Of a DNA stretch of 64,000 nucleotides, positions 25,266-34,543 are shown piece by piece (position 1 is the first letter of the stretch; every line of letters starts with the position of its first letter). Source of the stretch: Sphingobium sp. JS3065 (lineage in GTDB: Bacteria > Pseudomonadota > Alphaproteobacteria > Sphingomonadales > Sphingomonadaceae). The translations under genes and the position numbers were made by a program. The stretch covers positions 866,501 to 930,500 of the forward strand of contig NZ_CP102665.1 of assembly GCF_026427355.1 (NCBI RefSeq). The letters run 5' to 3'. Under the pieces are notes generated by a model that was not told the DNA's origin, did no database searches, and saw only the letters and a list, made by a program, of their open reading frames with translations.

Positions 25266-27551
25266 GTGAGGGGGGCGGCGTTCGTCTGTTGCGCGTCGGC
25301 GCTGGCCTCGCCTGCCTTGGGTCAGGATGGCGAGGGTCATCAGGGGCAGATGGCGGGACGGCCCATCGTCATCGTCACCGCCCGCCGCGTGGCGGAGGCG
25401 CAGGACAAGGTGCCGATCAGCATCGCCCGGCTGGACAGCGTCGAACTGGAGCGGCGCGGCGTCGACACGTTGGACGACCTCGCCGGGGTCGTGCCCAATT
25501 TGGCCATGCCGATGGTCGGCGGTTTCGGGGCGCGGCAGCCGATCATGCGCGGCGTCTTTTCCCCCATCGGCGCGGCGACCGTCGGCCTTTATGTCGATGA
25601 CGTGCCGGTGCAGATCCGGTCGCTGGAGGTGGCGGGCAATCCCAACCTGCGCCGGTTCGACCTGGATCGGGTGGAGGTGCTGCGCGGGCCGCAGGGCACC
25701 CTGTTCGGCGCGGATTCCATGGGCGGCACGATCCGCCTGCTGACCCGCCAGCCGGGCCTTGACGGCATGGACGGGCAGGCCAGCGGGGAGGTGGCGGCGG
25801 TGAAGGGCGGCGGCCTGACGCGGGAGGCGCAGGCGGCGCTGGGCGGCGCGATCCTGCCGGGGCGGATCGGGGCGCGGATCAGCGGCTATTATCGGCGCGA
25901 TGCCGGGGCGGTCGACCGGATCGATCCGGTTTCCGGGGCGCTGCTGACGAAAAATGCCGATCATGGCGCGGCATGGGGCCTGCGGATGGCGGTCAAGGCG
26001 GCGCTGAACGAGCGGCTGGAACTGACGCCCACCCTCTTCTACCAGCGGACGGAGCGGGCCGACCTGCCCTTTCAGGAAAACGGCCTTGGCCCCTTCCGCC
26101 AGTCCGCGACGCTGCGTCAGCCGGGGCGGGACCGGTTGCTGCTGCCCGCGCTGACGGCGCGGCTGGACCTGGGCGGGGCCACGCTGACCAGCGTCACCGC
26201 ATGGCTGGACCGGCGGAACCGGCAGGTGGTGGATTATTCCGGCTTCTTCGGGGAGATCGTGCTGGGCGGCGCGGTGCCCGGCATCCGCACGCCGGGCGGC
26301 AGTTACAGCCGCACCACCGTCCACCAGCGCAATTTCACGCAGGAAGTGCGGATCGCGTCGGACCATGACGCCCCCGTCCGCTGGCTGATCGGCGGCTTTT
26401 ACGGCCGGTCGCGCATCGTCATGGAGCAGCGGGTGGTGGAGCCGGGCATCGCCGACCTCGCGCAATCGCAGCTTGGCCTGTCGGTCGAGGAGATTTTTGG
26501 CCTGCCGCTGCTGCCCGGCGGGCAAAGCTATCATAGCCGCCAGACGATAGGCGAGCGCATGCTGGCCGCCTTCGGCCAGGCGACATGGGCGCTGGCCCCC
26601 CGGTGGGAGGTGACGGCGGGGCTGCGCCTGTCGCGCAATCCGCTGACCTTCCGCCTGATGTCGGAGGGGCCGTTCGCGGGCGGCAGCAATAGTGTTGGAC
26701 CCCGGCGGCAGCGGGCCGCGCCGGTCACGCCCCATGCCAGCCTGTCCTGGCGTCCGGACGGCGACAGCCTGGTCTATCTGAGCGCGGGCAAGGGCTTTCG
26801 CAGCGGCGGCACCAACGGGGCGGTGCCGGTGGGCGGTTGCGCCGCCGATCTGGCGGCATTCGGCCGCCGCGCCGCGCCGGACAGCTATGGGCCGGATTCG
26901 CTCTGGAGCTATGAGGCGGGGGTGAAGGCGGGGATTCCGGGGCGGGGACTTCATCTTTCCCTGGCGGCGTTCCGCATCGACTGGCGGCGCATCCAGCAGT
27001 CGATCACCCTGCCCGGTTGCGGCTTTTCCTATGTCGACAATCTGGGCGCGGCGCGGAACCAGGGGGTGGAGCTGGCGGTGCGGGCGGAGCCTTTGCGCCG
27101 GCTGGTGCTGGATTTGTCGCTGGGCTTCGTCGATGCGCGGTTCCGGCGGGATGTCGGGGCGGGCAGCATCGTCGCGGCGGGGGACCGGCTTCCCTATGTG
27201 CCGCGCTGGTCCGGGACGCTGGCGGCGGACTATGGCTTTGCGTGGCCGGGGGGGATGGACGGCTTCGTCCGGGCGGAATGGCGGCATGCGGGGCGGTATC
27301 GCCGGGCGCCTTCGACCCTGTCGGTCGCCTATGATCCCCGCGTCTATGTGGGGGCGGTCAGCGATCTGCTGTTCCTGCGCGCCGGGTTCGGGCGGGACGG
27401 GTGGCGATTGTCCGCCTTTGCGGACAATCTGCTGGACAGCCGGGCGGTCCTTTATCGCAATGCGGAACTGGCGCCGGTCACGGGATCGCCGCTGCGCGAA
27501 ATGGCGCAGCGTCCGCGCACCGTCGGCCTGTCAGCCAGCGTCGCCCTTTGA
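25266..27551 (+). CDS. TonB-dependent outer-membrane receptor
   Basis: An approximately 760-residue receptor. A short signal peptide ends ASPALG, before QDGEG. The TonB box is RPIVIVTARR and the plug shows LDDLAGVVPNLAMP, QPIMRGVF and VEVLRGPQGTLFGADSMGGTIRL. The barrel contains the usual SLVYLSAGKGFRSGG and SYEAGVKAG segments and ends in the SASVAL strand. GTG at 25266 is chosen because the signal sequence starts there; a TTG at 25185 opens the frame but gives an implausible leader. The stop overlaps the convergent MFS gene by 21 bp. With that transporter and a LuxR-type regulator it forms a likely nutrient-uptake locus of unknown substrate. Confidence 0.88.
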   Translation: MRGAAFVCCASALASPALGQDGEGHQGQMAGRPIVIVTARRVAEAQDKVPISIARLDSVELERRGVDTLDDLAGVVPNLAMPMVGGFGARQPIMRGVFSPIGAATVGLYVDDVPVQIRSLEVAGNPNLRRFDLDRVEVLRGPQGTLFGADSMGGTIRLLTRQPGLDGMDGQASGEVAAVKGGGLTREAQAALGGAILPGRIGARISGYYRRDAGAVDRIDPVSGALLTKNADHGAAWGLRMAVKAALNERLELTPTLFYQRTERADLPFQENGLGPFRQSATLRQPGRDRLLLPALTARLDLGGATLTSVTAWLDRRNRQVVDYSGFFGEIVLGGAVPGIRTPGGSYSRTTVHQRNFTQEVRIASDHDAPVRWLIGGFYGRSRIVMEQRVVEPGIADLAQSQLGLSVEEIFGLPLLPGGQSYHSRQTIGERMLAAFGQATWALAPRWEVTAGLRLSRNPLTFRLMSEGPFAGGSNSVGPRRQRAAPVTPHASLSWRPDGDSLVYLSAGKGFRSGGTNGAVPVGGCAADLAAFGRRAAPDSYGPDSLWSYEAGVKAGIPGRGLHLSLAAFRIDWRRIQQSITLPGCGFSYVDNLGAARNQGVELAVRAEPLRRLVLDLSLGFVDARFRRDVGAGSIVAAGDRLPYVPRWSGTLAADYGFAWPGGMDGFVRAEWRHAGRYRRAPSTLSVAYDPRVYVGAVSDLLFLRAGFGRDGWRLSAFADNLLDSRAVLYRNAELAPVTGSPLREMAQRPRTVGLSASVAL

Positions 27552-28730
27552 CGGGCGGACCAGCGCAATGATCGGTGCGGCCGTCAGCGCCAGCGCCGCA
27601 TAGACCAATATCGGAAGGGCATAGCCGTCGCCCGCCGCCCGCATCCGATCGGTCAGCATCGGCGCGAGCGCGCCGAGCAGGCCGATGACCGCGGTGTTGA
27701 TGCCGAGCAGCCGGGGAAAGGCGTCCGCCCCCGCCACATCGGCCAGCAGCATCGATCCCGATTGGCCGGGCAGCGCGCTCGCCGTGCCCCAGAGCAGGAC
27801 GAACAGCCAGACCCCGGCCATGGTCATGGCGCCAACCCCCAGCAGCGCCGCCGTCCCCGCCGCCAGCAGCAATGCCGTCGCGATCAGGCTGCGCCGGGGG
27901 CCGATGCGGTCGGCCAGCATGCCGCCCATCAGCAGCGCGGGCAGGCCCAGAAGATTGGCGCCGCTATAGGCCAGCACCGCGCCGGATCGCGGCAGGCCCT
28001 GCGCCATCAGGCTGTCCACCGCCGCGAACAGCACGCCGTTGATCGCAAGCTGCAACAGCGTCGACGCCAGCAGGATAAGGAGGAAATCGGGGCTGATCGC
28101 GGCGGCTTTCGTTTTTGTCCCTTCACCGTCGATCCGCCCGTTGGGGACCAGCAGCAGCAGCGGCGGGCAGGCCAGCGCCATGACCGCCGCGCAAAGCAGC
28201 ATGGCCGAGCGCCACGACCAGAGGGCGATGGCCGTCCCGACAAGGGGGGGCACCAGCGCCCCCGCGACGACCGCCGCGCCCAGGAATATCGCCAGCGCCA
28301 GTCCGCGCCGCGCCGCATGATGCCGGGTGATGACGGCGATGCCGGGCACGATGGTCGACGCGCCGACGCCCATCCCCGCCAGCGCCAGCCCGGCGGTCAG
28401 CGCGAACATGTCCTGCGCGACGGCGGCAAGGGCGTATCCGGCGGCGCCAAGCGCGATGCCCGCCAGCAGCACCGGCCGCGCCCCGATCCGCCCCAGCGCC
28501 CAGCCGACCGCCAGACTGGCCAGGCTCATCGCCAGCAGGAAGGCGGTGGCCGCGCCGCCCGCCTGTCCGCCGAAATCGGGCGCCAGATCGGGCAGGAACA
28601 CGCCCAGCGACATCAGCGTGCAGCCCTGGATCAACAATGTCATCGCGGACAGGGCGGCGACCGTCAGCCACGGGTTCCGAACCGTCCGAACGGCGGAAAG
28701 CGGAGCAAGAGGGGAGAGGGCGCGGAACAC
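27531..28730 (-). CDS. MFS transporter
   Basis: A 399-residue major facilitator protein with about 12 hydrophobic segments in two halves. The loop between helices 2 and 3 is GWALGRIGARPVLLAG, a version of the MFS A-motif, and its counterpart in the second half is GGMLADRIGPRRSL. The start is a GTG at 28730; an SD is weak. Transcribed divergently from the LuxR-type gene, with a 14-bp dyad in the shared promoter region, so joint control is likely. Substrate unknown, but the TonB receptor next door suggests inner-membrane uptake of the same compound. Confidence 0.85.
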   Translation of the reverse strand: MFRALSPLAPLSAVRTVRNPWLTVAALSAMTLLIQGCTLMSLGVFLPDLAPDFGGQAGGAATAFLLAMSLASLAVGWALGRIGARPVLLAGIALGAAGYALAAVAQDMFALTAGLALAGMGVGASTIVPGIAVITRHHAARRGLALAIFLGAAVVAGALVPPLVGTAIALWSWRSAMLLCAAVMALACPPLLLLVPNGRIDGEGTKTKAAAISPDFLLILLASTLLQLAINGVLFAAVDSLMAQGLPRSGAVLAYSGANLLGLPALLMGGMLADRIGPRRSLIATALLLAAGTAALLGVGAMTMAGVWLFVLLWGTASALPGQSGSMLLADVAGADAFPRLLGINTAVIGLLGALAPMLTDRMRAAGDGYALPILVYAALALTAAPIIALVRPSKGDAG

Positions 28731-28765
28731 GCCAGCAGCAATATCGTTTTTTACTGCAATTTAAA

Positions 28766-28779
28766 CGGACTAATGTCCG
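28766..28779. promoter_or_regulatory. Dyad CGGAC-TAAT-GTCCG between MFS and LuxR-type genes
   Basis: A perfect 5-bp inverted repeat with an AT-rich centre in the divergent promoter region, also bracketed by TGCAAT at 28755 and 28785. It is positioned as an operator for the adjacent LuxR-type regulator. It also argues against using the ATG at 28773, which lies inside the dyad. Confidence 0.4.
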
Positions 28780-28850
28780 ATTTGTGCAATGCGGTAAAGG
28801 CAAGCTGCGTATATTCCCTGCGGCTGGGATTTGGGGAGTTGGGACTGGCT

Positions 28851-29948
28851 GTGATCCGGACGGAGGAAATCTACGACGCGGCGACCGACGATGCGGCGTT
28901 CGATCGGTTGGCCTCCACGCTGGCGGAAGCGGTGGGGGCGCGGTCGGGCGTCCTCCATTGGGGGCGCGCTCCGCATCATGTCGCGGAAATTTCCTATTCC
29001 GGCTATTTCTCCGAAGCGCAGATGGCCGCTTATGATCGTGATTTTCAGGACGACGACATTTGGGGCGCGGCGCTGAACCGGATAGAGGCGGCCAATCGCG
29101 TCTGGAATATCGAAGCGCTGGTGCCCAGCCAGGCCTATGAAGGCAGCCGGATCTACAATGAGTGGATCAGGGGCATGGGCGACGACACCTATCGCTGTCT
29201 GGGCGGGGTGATCCGGCAGGACGGGACGACCGGCAATATCGGCCTGCATCGCGGCCGCGCGCAAAGGCCGTTCAGCGAGCGGGAGGTGCGGGCGATCCAG
29301 GACAGCGTCGGCCATATCGGCCGCATGTTCGGCATTCGCGGCAAGCTGGACCGGGCCAATCATTATGGCCGGTCGCTGCATGCCACGCTCGACCTGGTGG
29401 GCCATGCCGTCTTCACGCTGCGGCCCGACGGCGCGCTGATCGATTGCAATAGCCGGGCGGACGCGCTGCTGCGCCGGGCCGATGCGCTGACCACGCGCCA
29501 GCGGCAGTTGAAGGCGCGTGATCCGCGCGACGACGAAGCCTTGCAGGCCGCGCTGCGGGCGGCGGCGGCGCGGCAGGGCGGGCAGGCGAGCGCGATCTTC
29601 ATCCATCGGGAACAGGGCCTGCCCTATATGCTGTCGATCGCTTCGGTGCGGGTGGGGATGGACCGGCAGATCGTCGCCATCGCGACCGATCCGGCGGACC
29701 GGGATCTGAGCATCGCCAGCCGCATCCGCGCGCTTTACGGCCTGACCAGGGCGGAGGCGGAGGTGGCCGAGGCGCTCTGCGCCGGGCGCGGGCTGGAGGA
29801 GCTGTCGCAGGAACGCGGCGTGGCGCTCCATACGGTGCGCACCCAGATCAAGAATATCTATGCGAAGCTGGATTGCAGCCGCCAGTCGGAACTGGTCGCC
29901 CGCATCGGGGCTTTGCCGCGTTTGAGTGGGTGCGGGGATCAGGATTGA
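28851..29948 (+). CDS. LuxR-type HTH transcriptional regulator
   Basis: A 365-residue regulator. The N-terminal 200 residues look like a PAS/GAF-like sensor region (IRTEEIYDAATDDAAF...), without a recognisable autoinducer domain. The C-terminal end is a clear GerE/LuxR HTH: LTRAEAEVAEALCAGRGLEELSQERGVALHTVRTQIKNIYAKLD (the two helices separated at GVALHT). GTG at 28851 is favoured since the alternative ATG at 28773 falls within the divergent-promoter dyad. It probably controls the flanking MFS and TonB receptor genes. Confidence 0.82.
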   Translation: MIRTEEIYDAATDDAAFDRLASTLAEAVGARSGVLHWGRAPHHVAEISYSGYFSEAQMAAYDRDFQDDDIWGAALNRIEAANRVWNIEALVPSQAYEGSRIYNEWIRGMGDDTYRCLGGVIRQDGTTGNIGLHRGRAQRPFSEREVRAIQDSVGHIGRMFGIRGKLDRANHYGRSLHATLDLVGHAVFTLRPDGALIDCNSRADALLRRADALTTRQRQLKARDPRDDEALQAALRAAAARQGGQASAIFIHREQGLPYMLSIASVRVGMDRQIVAIATDPADRDLSIASRIRALYGLTRAEAEVAEALCAGRGLEELSQERGVALHTVRTQIKNIYAKLDCSRQSELVARIGALPRLSGCGDQD

Positions 29949-30020
29949 GGGGGCGTGCTCCGGTTTGGGGGGCGCTGGGATCATTTGGAATGCCCGGCGA
30001 TGGCCATTAACGGTCACAAG

Positions 30021-30210
30021 AAAACCGTTCGGGCTGAGCCCTTCGACTGCCTGCCAGGGCAGGCGCTCAGGATAAACTTGCCTTCGGCAAGTCGAAGCCT
30101 TCAGCCGAGCGAAGCGAGGCTCCCTTTGCTTCGCCTCCGCTCAGCAAGACCCTTCGACAGGCTCAGGGCGAACGGAAAACTGAACGTCCGCTCTCCACCC
30201 AAATCGGCCA
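30021..30210. repeat. Dispersed extragenic palindromic element, copy 2
   Basis: Shares the CTGCCAGGGCAGGCGCTCAG, CTTGCCTTCGGCAAG and GCCTTCAGCCGAGCG modules with copy 1 at 11935-12125. The right end reads GGGCGAACGGAAAACTGAAC then CTCTCCACCCAAATCGG; the latter tail recurs at 34100-34125 and 50158-50171. It fills the gap 29949-30239, where no gene is seen. Confidence 0.75.
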
Positions 30211-30239
30211 GTCCGAAAATGTCGAATTGTCCACTTGCC

Positions 30240-31556
30240 CTATGGCTTGTCGGGCGCGGCGGTCGCTGGCGGCGGCGGCGCGATCTTCACCACCTCGAAC
30301 CGTTCCCTGCGCCGGACGCCCGCCAGTTCCGGCGCGGTGGCAGCGGCGGGAGCGGTCGGAACCCGCTGGCGCATGCATTGGTCCTTGTCGGCTCGCGGGG
30401 TCTGGATGCAGTTCCAGAGCGACCGCTGCAATCCCGTCGCGCTGTTGTGGATATAGGCGAAGGCCATGCTTTCCATCTGGTCGCCCGACAAGGGCAGGCC
30501 GCCCGGCGCGGTTCCGGCGCGCCAGGCCATGATCCGGCATTCGGGCCGCCCGGCGCAGAAGGTCTGGGCCAGCACCGGCCAATTGTCGGGCACGGCGGTC
30601 CGGCTCAGTTCGACCAGGAAGCTCCTCGCCCCCGGCGCGATGGCGATCAGGCGCACGCCCGCCATCATATGGCCCAAAGACTCCGTCCCGATCATCTGCT
30701 GGGGCCGGGCCGCGAGATCGGTCACCGTGCCGCCGGCCAGGACCAGCGGCGACAGAGTGCCGGGCGCGTCAAGGCCGCCCTGATGCGCGGCGGACAGGCG
30801 GGCGATGCGCTGCACCAGCGGCTCGCCATTCTCCCCCGTCCGGCGGAAGGCGGGTGGCGTCCCCCACCAGCCGCGCCAGCGGAAGAAGAGGTGCGTGCCG
30901 ACCGCGCCGATCTTGTCCAGGCTGCCGCTCCAATAGGGGACGACCCAGTCGGTGTGATAATGGGTGGCATAGCCGACCGGCTTGTAGACCTTGCCCGCCA
31001 GCGCCGATCTCGCGATGTCCCGCGCCCTTTCCCACGCCGCCTGGGTCGGCGTGCGGGCGAGTGCGCCGTCGCAGGTGAAGGTGAACTGGCACCCGGTCGC
31101 CCGTTCCTGCCCCTGGAAGACGACGCCGCAGACCGTCTTGGGGAAGGCGGGGTGGCGCACGCGGTTCAGCACCACCTGCGCGACGGCCCGTTCGCCCACG
31201 GCGTCGTCGCCCGCCTCATAGAGTTGCGCCGCCGCCAGGCAGTCCGTGGCGCGGGCGAGGTCGATTGGCGATCCTGCGAAGAGGAAGGGCCGCGCCGCCG
31301 GATTGGGCAGGCGGGAAAAGGGAATGGCCGCGTTGAGCGCCTGTGCCCGATCGCGGTCCAGCGCATAGATCCGGACGGGCGCGACCGCCGGGGGCGGGGT
31401 CGCCGGGCGCGTGAGGAGGGCGGCATCGAGGCGCGGCTTGCTGAGGGGCGTCCGCGCTTCCCATGTGGCGACCAGGGCGGGCAGGCCGACGAACAGCGCG
31501 AGCCAGATCAGCCACATCGAAGGATGCGGCTGGCCGGTGGTGGAAGCGTCGGTCAT
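30240..31556 (-). CDS. Cell wall hydrolase of the SleB/CwlJ family
   Basis: A 438-residue protein with one N-terminal membrane helix (SMWLIWLALFVGLPALVA, residues about 13-30) and a periplasmic body. Residues about 110-240 carry the Hydrolase_2/SleB domain: CLAAAQLYEAGDDAVGERAVAQVVLNRVRHPAFP contains the catalytic Glu, and CQFTFTCDG and ATHYHTDWV are the other family landmarks. The C-terminal 190 residues are an extension without a clear domain. Expected role: cleavage of peptidoglycan during growth or remodelling. It starts 19 bp upstream of the cysK gene end and may share its transcript. Confidence 0.9.
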   Translation of the reverse strand: MTDASTTGQPHPSMWLIWLALFVGLPALVATWEARTPLSKPRLDAALLTRPATPPPAVAPVRIYALDRDRAQALNAAIPFSRLPNPAARPFLFAGSPIDLARATDCLAAAQLYEAGDDAVGERAVAQVVLNRVRHPAFPKTVCGVVFQGQERATGCQFTFTCDGALARTPTQAAWERARDIARSALAGKVYKPVGYATHYHTDWVVPYWSGSLDKIGAVGTHLFFRWRGWWGTPPAFRRTGENGEPLVQRIARLSAAHQGGLDAPGTLSPLVLAGGTVTDLAARPQQMIGTESLGHMMAGVRLIAIAPGARSFLVELSRTAVPDNWPVLAQTFCAGRPECRIMAWRAGTAPGGLPLSGDQMESMAFAYIHNSATGLQRSLWNCIQTPRADKDQCMRQRVPTAPAAATAPELAGVRRRERFEVVKIAPPPPATAAPDKP

Positions 31557-31574
31557 GCCCGGTCCGGTGCTGCC

Positions 31575-32492
31575 CTATTCAGGCAGGAAATCGGGCACCG
31601 ACAAATAGCGTTCGCCGGTGTCATAGTTGAAGCCCAGAACGCGGCTGCCCGCCCGGAGTTCCGGCAGCTTCTGGGCGATGGCGGCCAGCGTCGCGCCGGA
31701 GGATATGCCGACCAGCACGCCTTCCTCCCGCGCGGCGCGGCGGGCATATTCCTTGGCGTCGGCGGGGTCGACCTGGATCACGCCGTCCAGCAACTGGGTG
31801 TGGAGGTTCGCCGGGATGAAGCCCGCGCCGATGCCCTGGATCGGGTGCGGGCCGGGCTGGCCGCCGCTGATGACATGGGACAGGGTCGGTTCGACCGCAT
31901 AGACTTTGAGGTTGGGCCAGAGCGCCTTCAGCACCTGCGCCACGCCGGTGATATGGCCGCCGGTGCCGACGCCGGTGATCAGCGCGTCGAGGGGGGCGTC
32001 GGCGAAGTCGGCGGCGATTTCCTGCGCCGTGGTGCGGACGTGGACGTCGATATTGGCGGGGTTTTCGAACTGCTGCGGCATCCAGCTATCGGGCGTCTGC
32101 TCGACCAGTTCCAGGGCGCGCTCGATCGCGCCCTTCATGCCCTTTTCGCGGGGCGTCAGGTCGAAGCGGGCGCCATAGGCCAGCATCAGGCGGCGCCGTT
32201 CCAGGCTCATGCTTTCGGGCATGACCAGGACCAGCTTGTAACCCTTGACCGCCGCGACCATGGCCAGGCCCACGCCGGTATTGCCGGACGTCGGCTCTAT
32301 GATGGTGCCGCCGGGTTTCAGGTCGCCGCACGCTTCCGCCGCCTCGATCATGGACAGGGCGATTCGGTCCTTGATCGACCCGCCGGGGTTGGACCGTTCG
32401 GACTTGATCCACACTTCGGCGTCACCGAACAGCCGGTTGACGCGGATATGCGGCGTGTTGCCGATGGTTTCCAAGATGCTGGATGCCTTCAT
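31575..32492 (-). CDS. cysK: Cysteine synthase A (O-acetylserine sulfhydrylase)
   Basis: A 305-residue PLP enzyme that makes cysteine from O-acetylserine and sulfide. The PLP lysine is K41 in NPGGSIKDR. The substrate loop is [11 protein letters not shown] and the PLP phosphate-binding loop is [10 protein letters not shown]. The C-terminal Ser contact is in [10 protein letters not shown]. The length fits CysK. It overlaps the upstream MFS gene by 4 bp (ATGA), a sign of translational coupling, and precedes the cell wall hydrolase gene. Confidence 0.95.
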   Translation of the reverse strand: MKASSILETIGNTPHIRVNRLFGDAEVWIKSERSNPGGSIKDRIALSMIEAAEACGDLKPGGTIIEPTSGNTGVGLAMVAAVKGYKLVLVMPESMSLERRRLMLAYGARFDLTPREKGMKGAIERALELVEQTPDSWMPQQFENPANIDVHVRTTAQEIAADFADAPLDALITGVGTGGHITGVAQVLKALWPNLKVYAVEPTLSHVISGGQPGPHPIQGIGAGFIPANLHTQLLDGVIQVDPADAKEYARRAAREEGVLVGISSGATLAAIAQKLPELRAGSRVLGFNYDTGERYLSVPDFLPE

Positions 32493-33793
32493 TGCACTAT
32501 CTCCTGGGTGGATTCGGCCATCTTTGTTTCAGGTGGGTCGAAGGTACGGGCAAGGCGGAGTTCTGGAAAGAGCTTCGCCCAGATGAGGGTTATCGCGATG
32601 GCGCCGATGCCGCCGCCGATCACCGCCGCGACCGGGCCGACCAGCGCGGCGAGGAAACCGGATTCCGCCTCCCCCAGTTCGTTGGAGGCGGAAATGGTGA
32701 GTTGCGACAGGCTGGACACGCGGCCGCGCATCTCGTCGGGGGTGTGAAGCTGGATCAGCGACTGGCGGACATAGACGGACACCATGTCGGCCGATCCCAG
32801 CAGGATCAGCGCGGCGATGCCGACTTCCGGCGCGATGTTGCGCGGCAGGAAGGCGGTGGCGCCGAAGACGATGGTGGCGATGCCGAACAGGATGACCGAA
32901 CCCAGCATCTTGAGGCCGACCTCCGTCTTCATCGGGCGGAAGGAGAAGAAGAGGGCGGTGACGGCCGCGCCGATGCCGGGGGAGGCGGCCAGATGGCCGA
33001 GGCCCGCCGACCCCACATGCAATATGTCGCGGGCATAGACCGGCAGCAGCGCGGTCGCGCCCGCCAGCAGCACCGCGAACAGGTCCAGCGTGATGGTGGC
33101 CAGCACCAGCCGGTTGGTGCGGACATAGGTCAGGCCGTCGATCATCTGGCGCACCGGATGGCGGCTGGTGTCGCGGGGCGGCTGGGGCACCGGGCCGATC
33201 AGCATCATGCAGAGCAGGGCGACGGTGAACAGCGCCGACGCCAGCGCATAGGCGCCCCAGGGCTGGATGGCATAGGCATAGCCGCCCAACGCCGGACCCG
33301 CGATCATGCCCGCCTGCCAGACGACGCTGGAAATGGCGATGGCGTTGGGCAGCACTTCGCGCGGCACCAGATTGGGGGCGAGCGCGCTGTACGCCGGGCC
33401 GTTGAAGGCGCGGGCGACGCCGACGATGGCGGCGATGCCGAAGATCAGCGGCAGGCTGACCCAGCCCTCATAGGTCGCGAAGGCCAGGGTAGCCGAAGCC
33501 AGCACCAGCAGAAGCAGGGTCAGGCGGGTGATCCTGCGCCGGTCGAAATGGTCGGCCACCCAGCCGGTCACGGGCGTCAGGAAGAAGAGCGGCAGGAATT
33601 GCGCCAGGCCGATCAGGCCAAGCTGGGCCGCCGCGGCGCCCGTGCTCATCGTTTCGCGGGCGACATTATAGGCCTGCCACGCCAGCACGATCATCATGCC
33701 ATATTGCGCCAGCACCGCCGTCAGCCGTCCCAGCAGATAGGCGCGGAAATTGCCGAAGCGCAGGGGATGGGCAGGGATGGAGGGGCGATGCAT
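32489..33793 (-). CDS. MFS exporter (EntS/TMS_MFS_3-like)
   Basis: A 434-residue transporter with about 12 helices. It begins [16 protein letters not shown], typical of this exporter family, and has the A-motif [15 protein letters not shown] after helix 2. [15 protein letters not shown] and [12 protein letters not shown] are also family signatures. Relatives export siderophores, drugs or metabolites. Its 3' end overlaps cysK by 4 bp, so it heads an MFS-cysK(-hydrolase) operon; a link to export of cysteine or another thiol is possible but not shown. Confidence 0.88.
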   Translation of the reverse strand: MHRPSIPAHPLRFGNFRAYLLGRLTAVLAQYGMMIVLAWQAYNVARETMSTGAAAAQLGLIGLAQFLPLFFLTPVTGWVADHFDRRRITRLTLLLLVLASATLAFATYEGWVSLPLIFGIAAIVGVARAFNGPAYSALAPNLVPREVLPNAIAISSVVWQAGMIAGPALGGYAYAIQPWGAYALASALFTVALLCMMLIGPVPQPPRDTSRHPVRQMIDGLTYVRTNRLVLATITLDLFAVLLAGATALLPVYARDILHVGSAGLGHLAASPGIGAAVTALFFSFRPMKTEVGLKMLGSVILFGIATIVFGATAFLPRNIAPEVGIAALILLGSADMVSVYVRQSLIQLHTPDEMRGRVSSLSQLTISASNELGEAESGFLAALVGPVAAVIGGGIGAIAITLIWAKLFPELRLARTFDPPETKMAESTQEIVQ

Positions 33794-33905
33794 GGCCCTC
33801 TCCTTAGCGTTTGCGCGGCGCGTTTCGCAACCGCACCGGTAGAGAAAAGGCGCAGCAATATTTGGGGTGGGAAAGGTTGGGCTTTAGGCGGGGGATGGCC
33901 AGTCC

Positions 33906-34128
33906 AAGACATTCCTTCTCCCTTGAGGGAGAAGGATACAGAGCCTTGGCGACGAAGGAGCCTAGGCGGAGTTGGATGAGGGGGAGCGGGCCTGCGGCCC
34001 GCGCGATCCGTTGGATCGCAACCCCCTCACCCAGCTACGACTAAGGCAGCAAGCTGCCAGTCTGCGCAACCCTCTCCCTCAAGGGAGAGGGATTTGGAAT
34101 GTCCGCTTCCCACCCAAATCGGTCAGTC
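33906..34128. repeat. Extragenic palindromic repeat of a third type with a shared tail
   Basis: Bounded by TTCTCCCTTGAGGGAGAA at 33912-33929 and CTCTCCCTCAAGGGAGAG near 34072-34089, two similar self-complementary blocks facing each other, with a GCGGGCCTGCGGCCCGC hairpin between. It ends with TCCGCTTCCCACCCAAATCGG, the tail also found in the other dispersed element copies. It fills the gap 33794-34122; no gene is seen there. Confidence 0.6.
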
Positions 34129-34521
34129 TGGCGAGTGCAGCATGATCCCGCTCACCGATCCGTTGCGAACCGAGCAGACGAAGGGCACGGAGCGCCGGTC
34201 GCCAAGGGGGCCGACTTCGCCTTCCACTTCCCAGCCGGTGGACATGGTGCTGGCGGCGATCCGGCCCAGGATTTTCGTGCCGGGTCCAGCCTCTTCCCGT
34301 GCCTTGGCGGCGCAGGCGTTGCGGGCCGCCGTGGCGGTGTGGATCGCGCCATGGCCGGGTGAGGCATAGGGCTGGCGCCTGGCGTCACGCTCCGCCTGAC
34401 GGTCGCGGGCGATGTCGCTGGCGATGGCGGCGTCGGCGGCGCGGTGCAGGTCGCGATAATCCTGCGCATGAGCGGGAACGGCGAACGCCAGCGCCAGGGC
34501 GGCGACGAGAATCTTCTGCAT
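34123..34521 (-). CDS. Small secreted protein of unknown function
   Basis: A 132-residue protein with a signal peptide ending AVPAHA before QDYRD. The mature part has an Asp/Arg/Ala-rich helical stretch (ASDIARDRQAERDARRQ) and a C-terminal beta-like segment with two cysteines (NACAAKARE and PFVCSVRNGSVSG). The start at 34521 is selected because AAAGGAGAAGG stands right before it. It begins 22 bp after the HerA-like gene and is probably co-transcribed. Confidence 0.7.
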   Translation of the reverse strand: MQKILVAALALAFAVPAHAQDYRDLHRAADAAIASDIARDRQAERDARRQPYASPGHGAIHTATAARNACAAKAREEAGPGTKILGRIAASTMSTGWEVEGEVGPLGDRRSVPFVCSVRNGSVSGIMLHSPD

Positions 34522-34543
34522 GACCTTCTCCTTTGCCGCAGCC

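Noticed and set aside
27762..28850. N-terminal extension of the LuxR-type gene by about 360 codons
   Set aside because: This part is antisense to the MFS gene and is Gln/Arg/His-rich; the regulator family starts near 28851.
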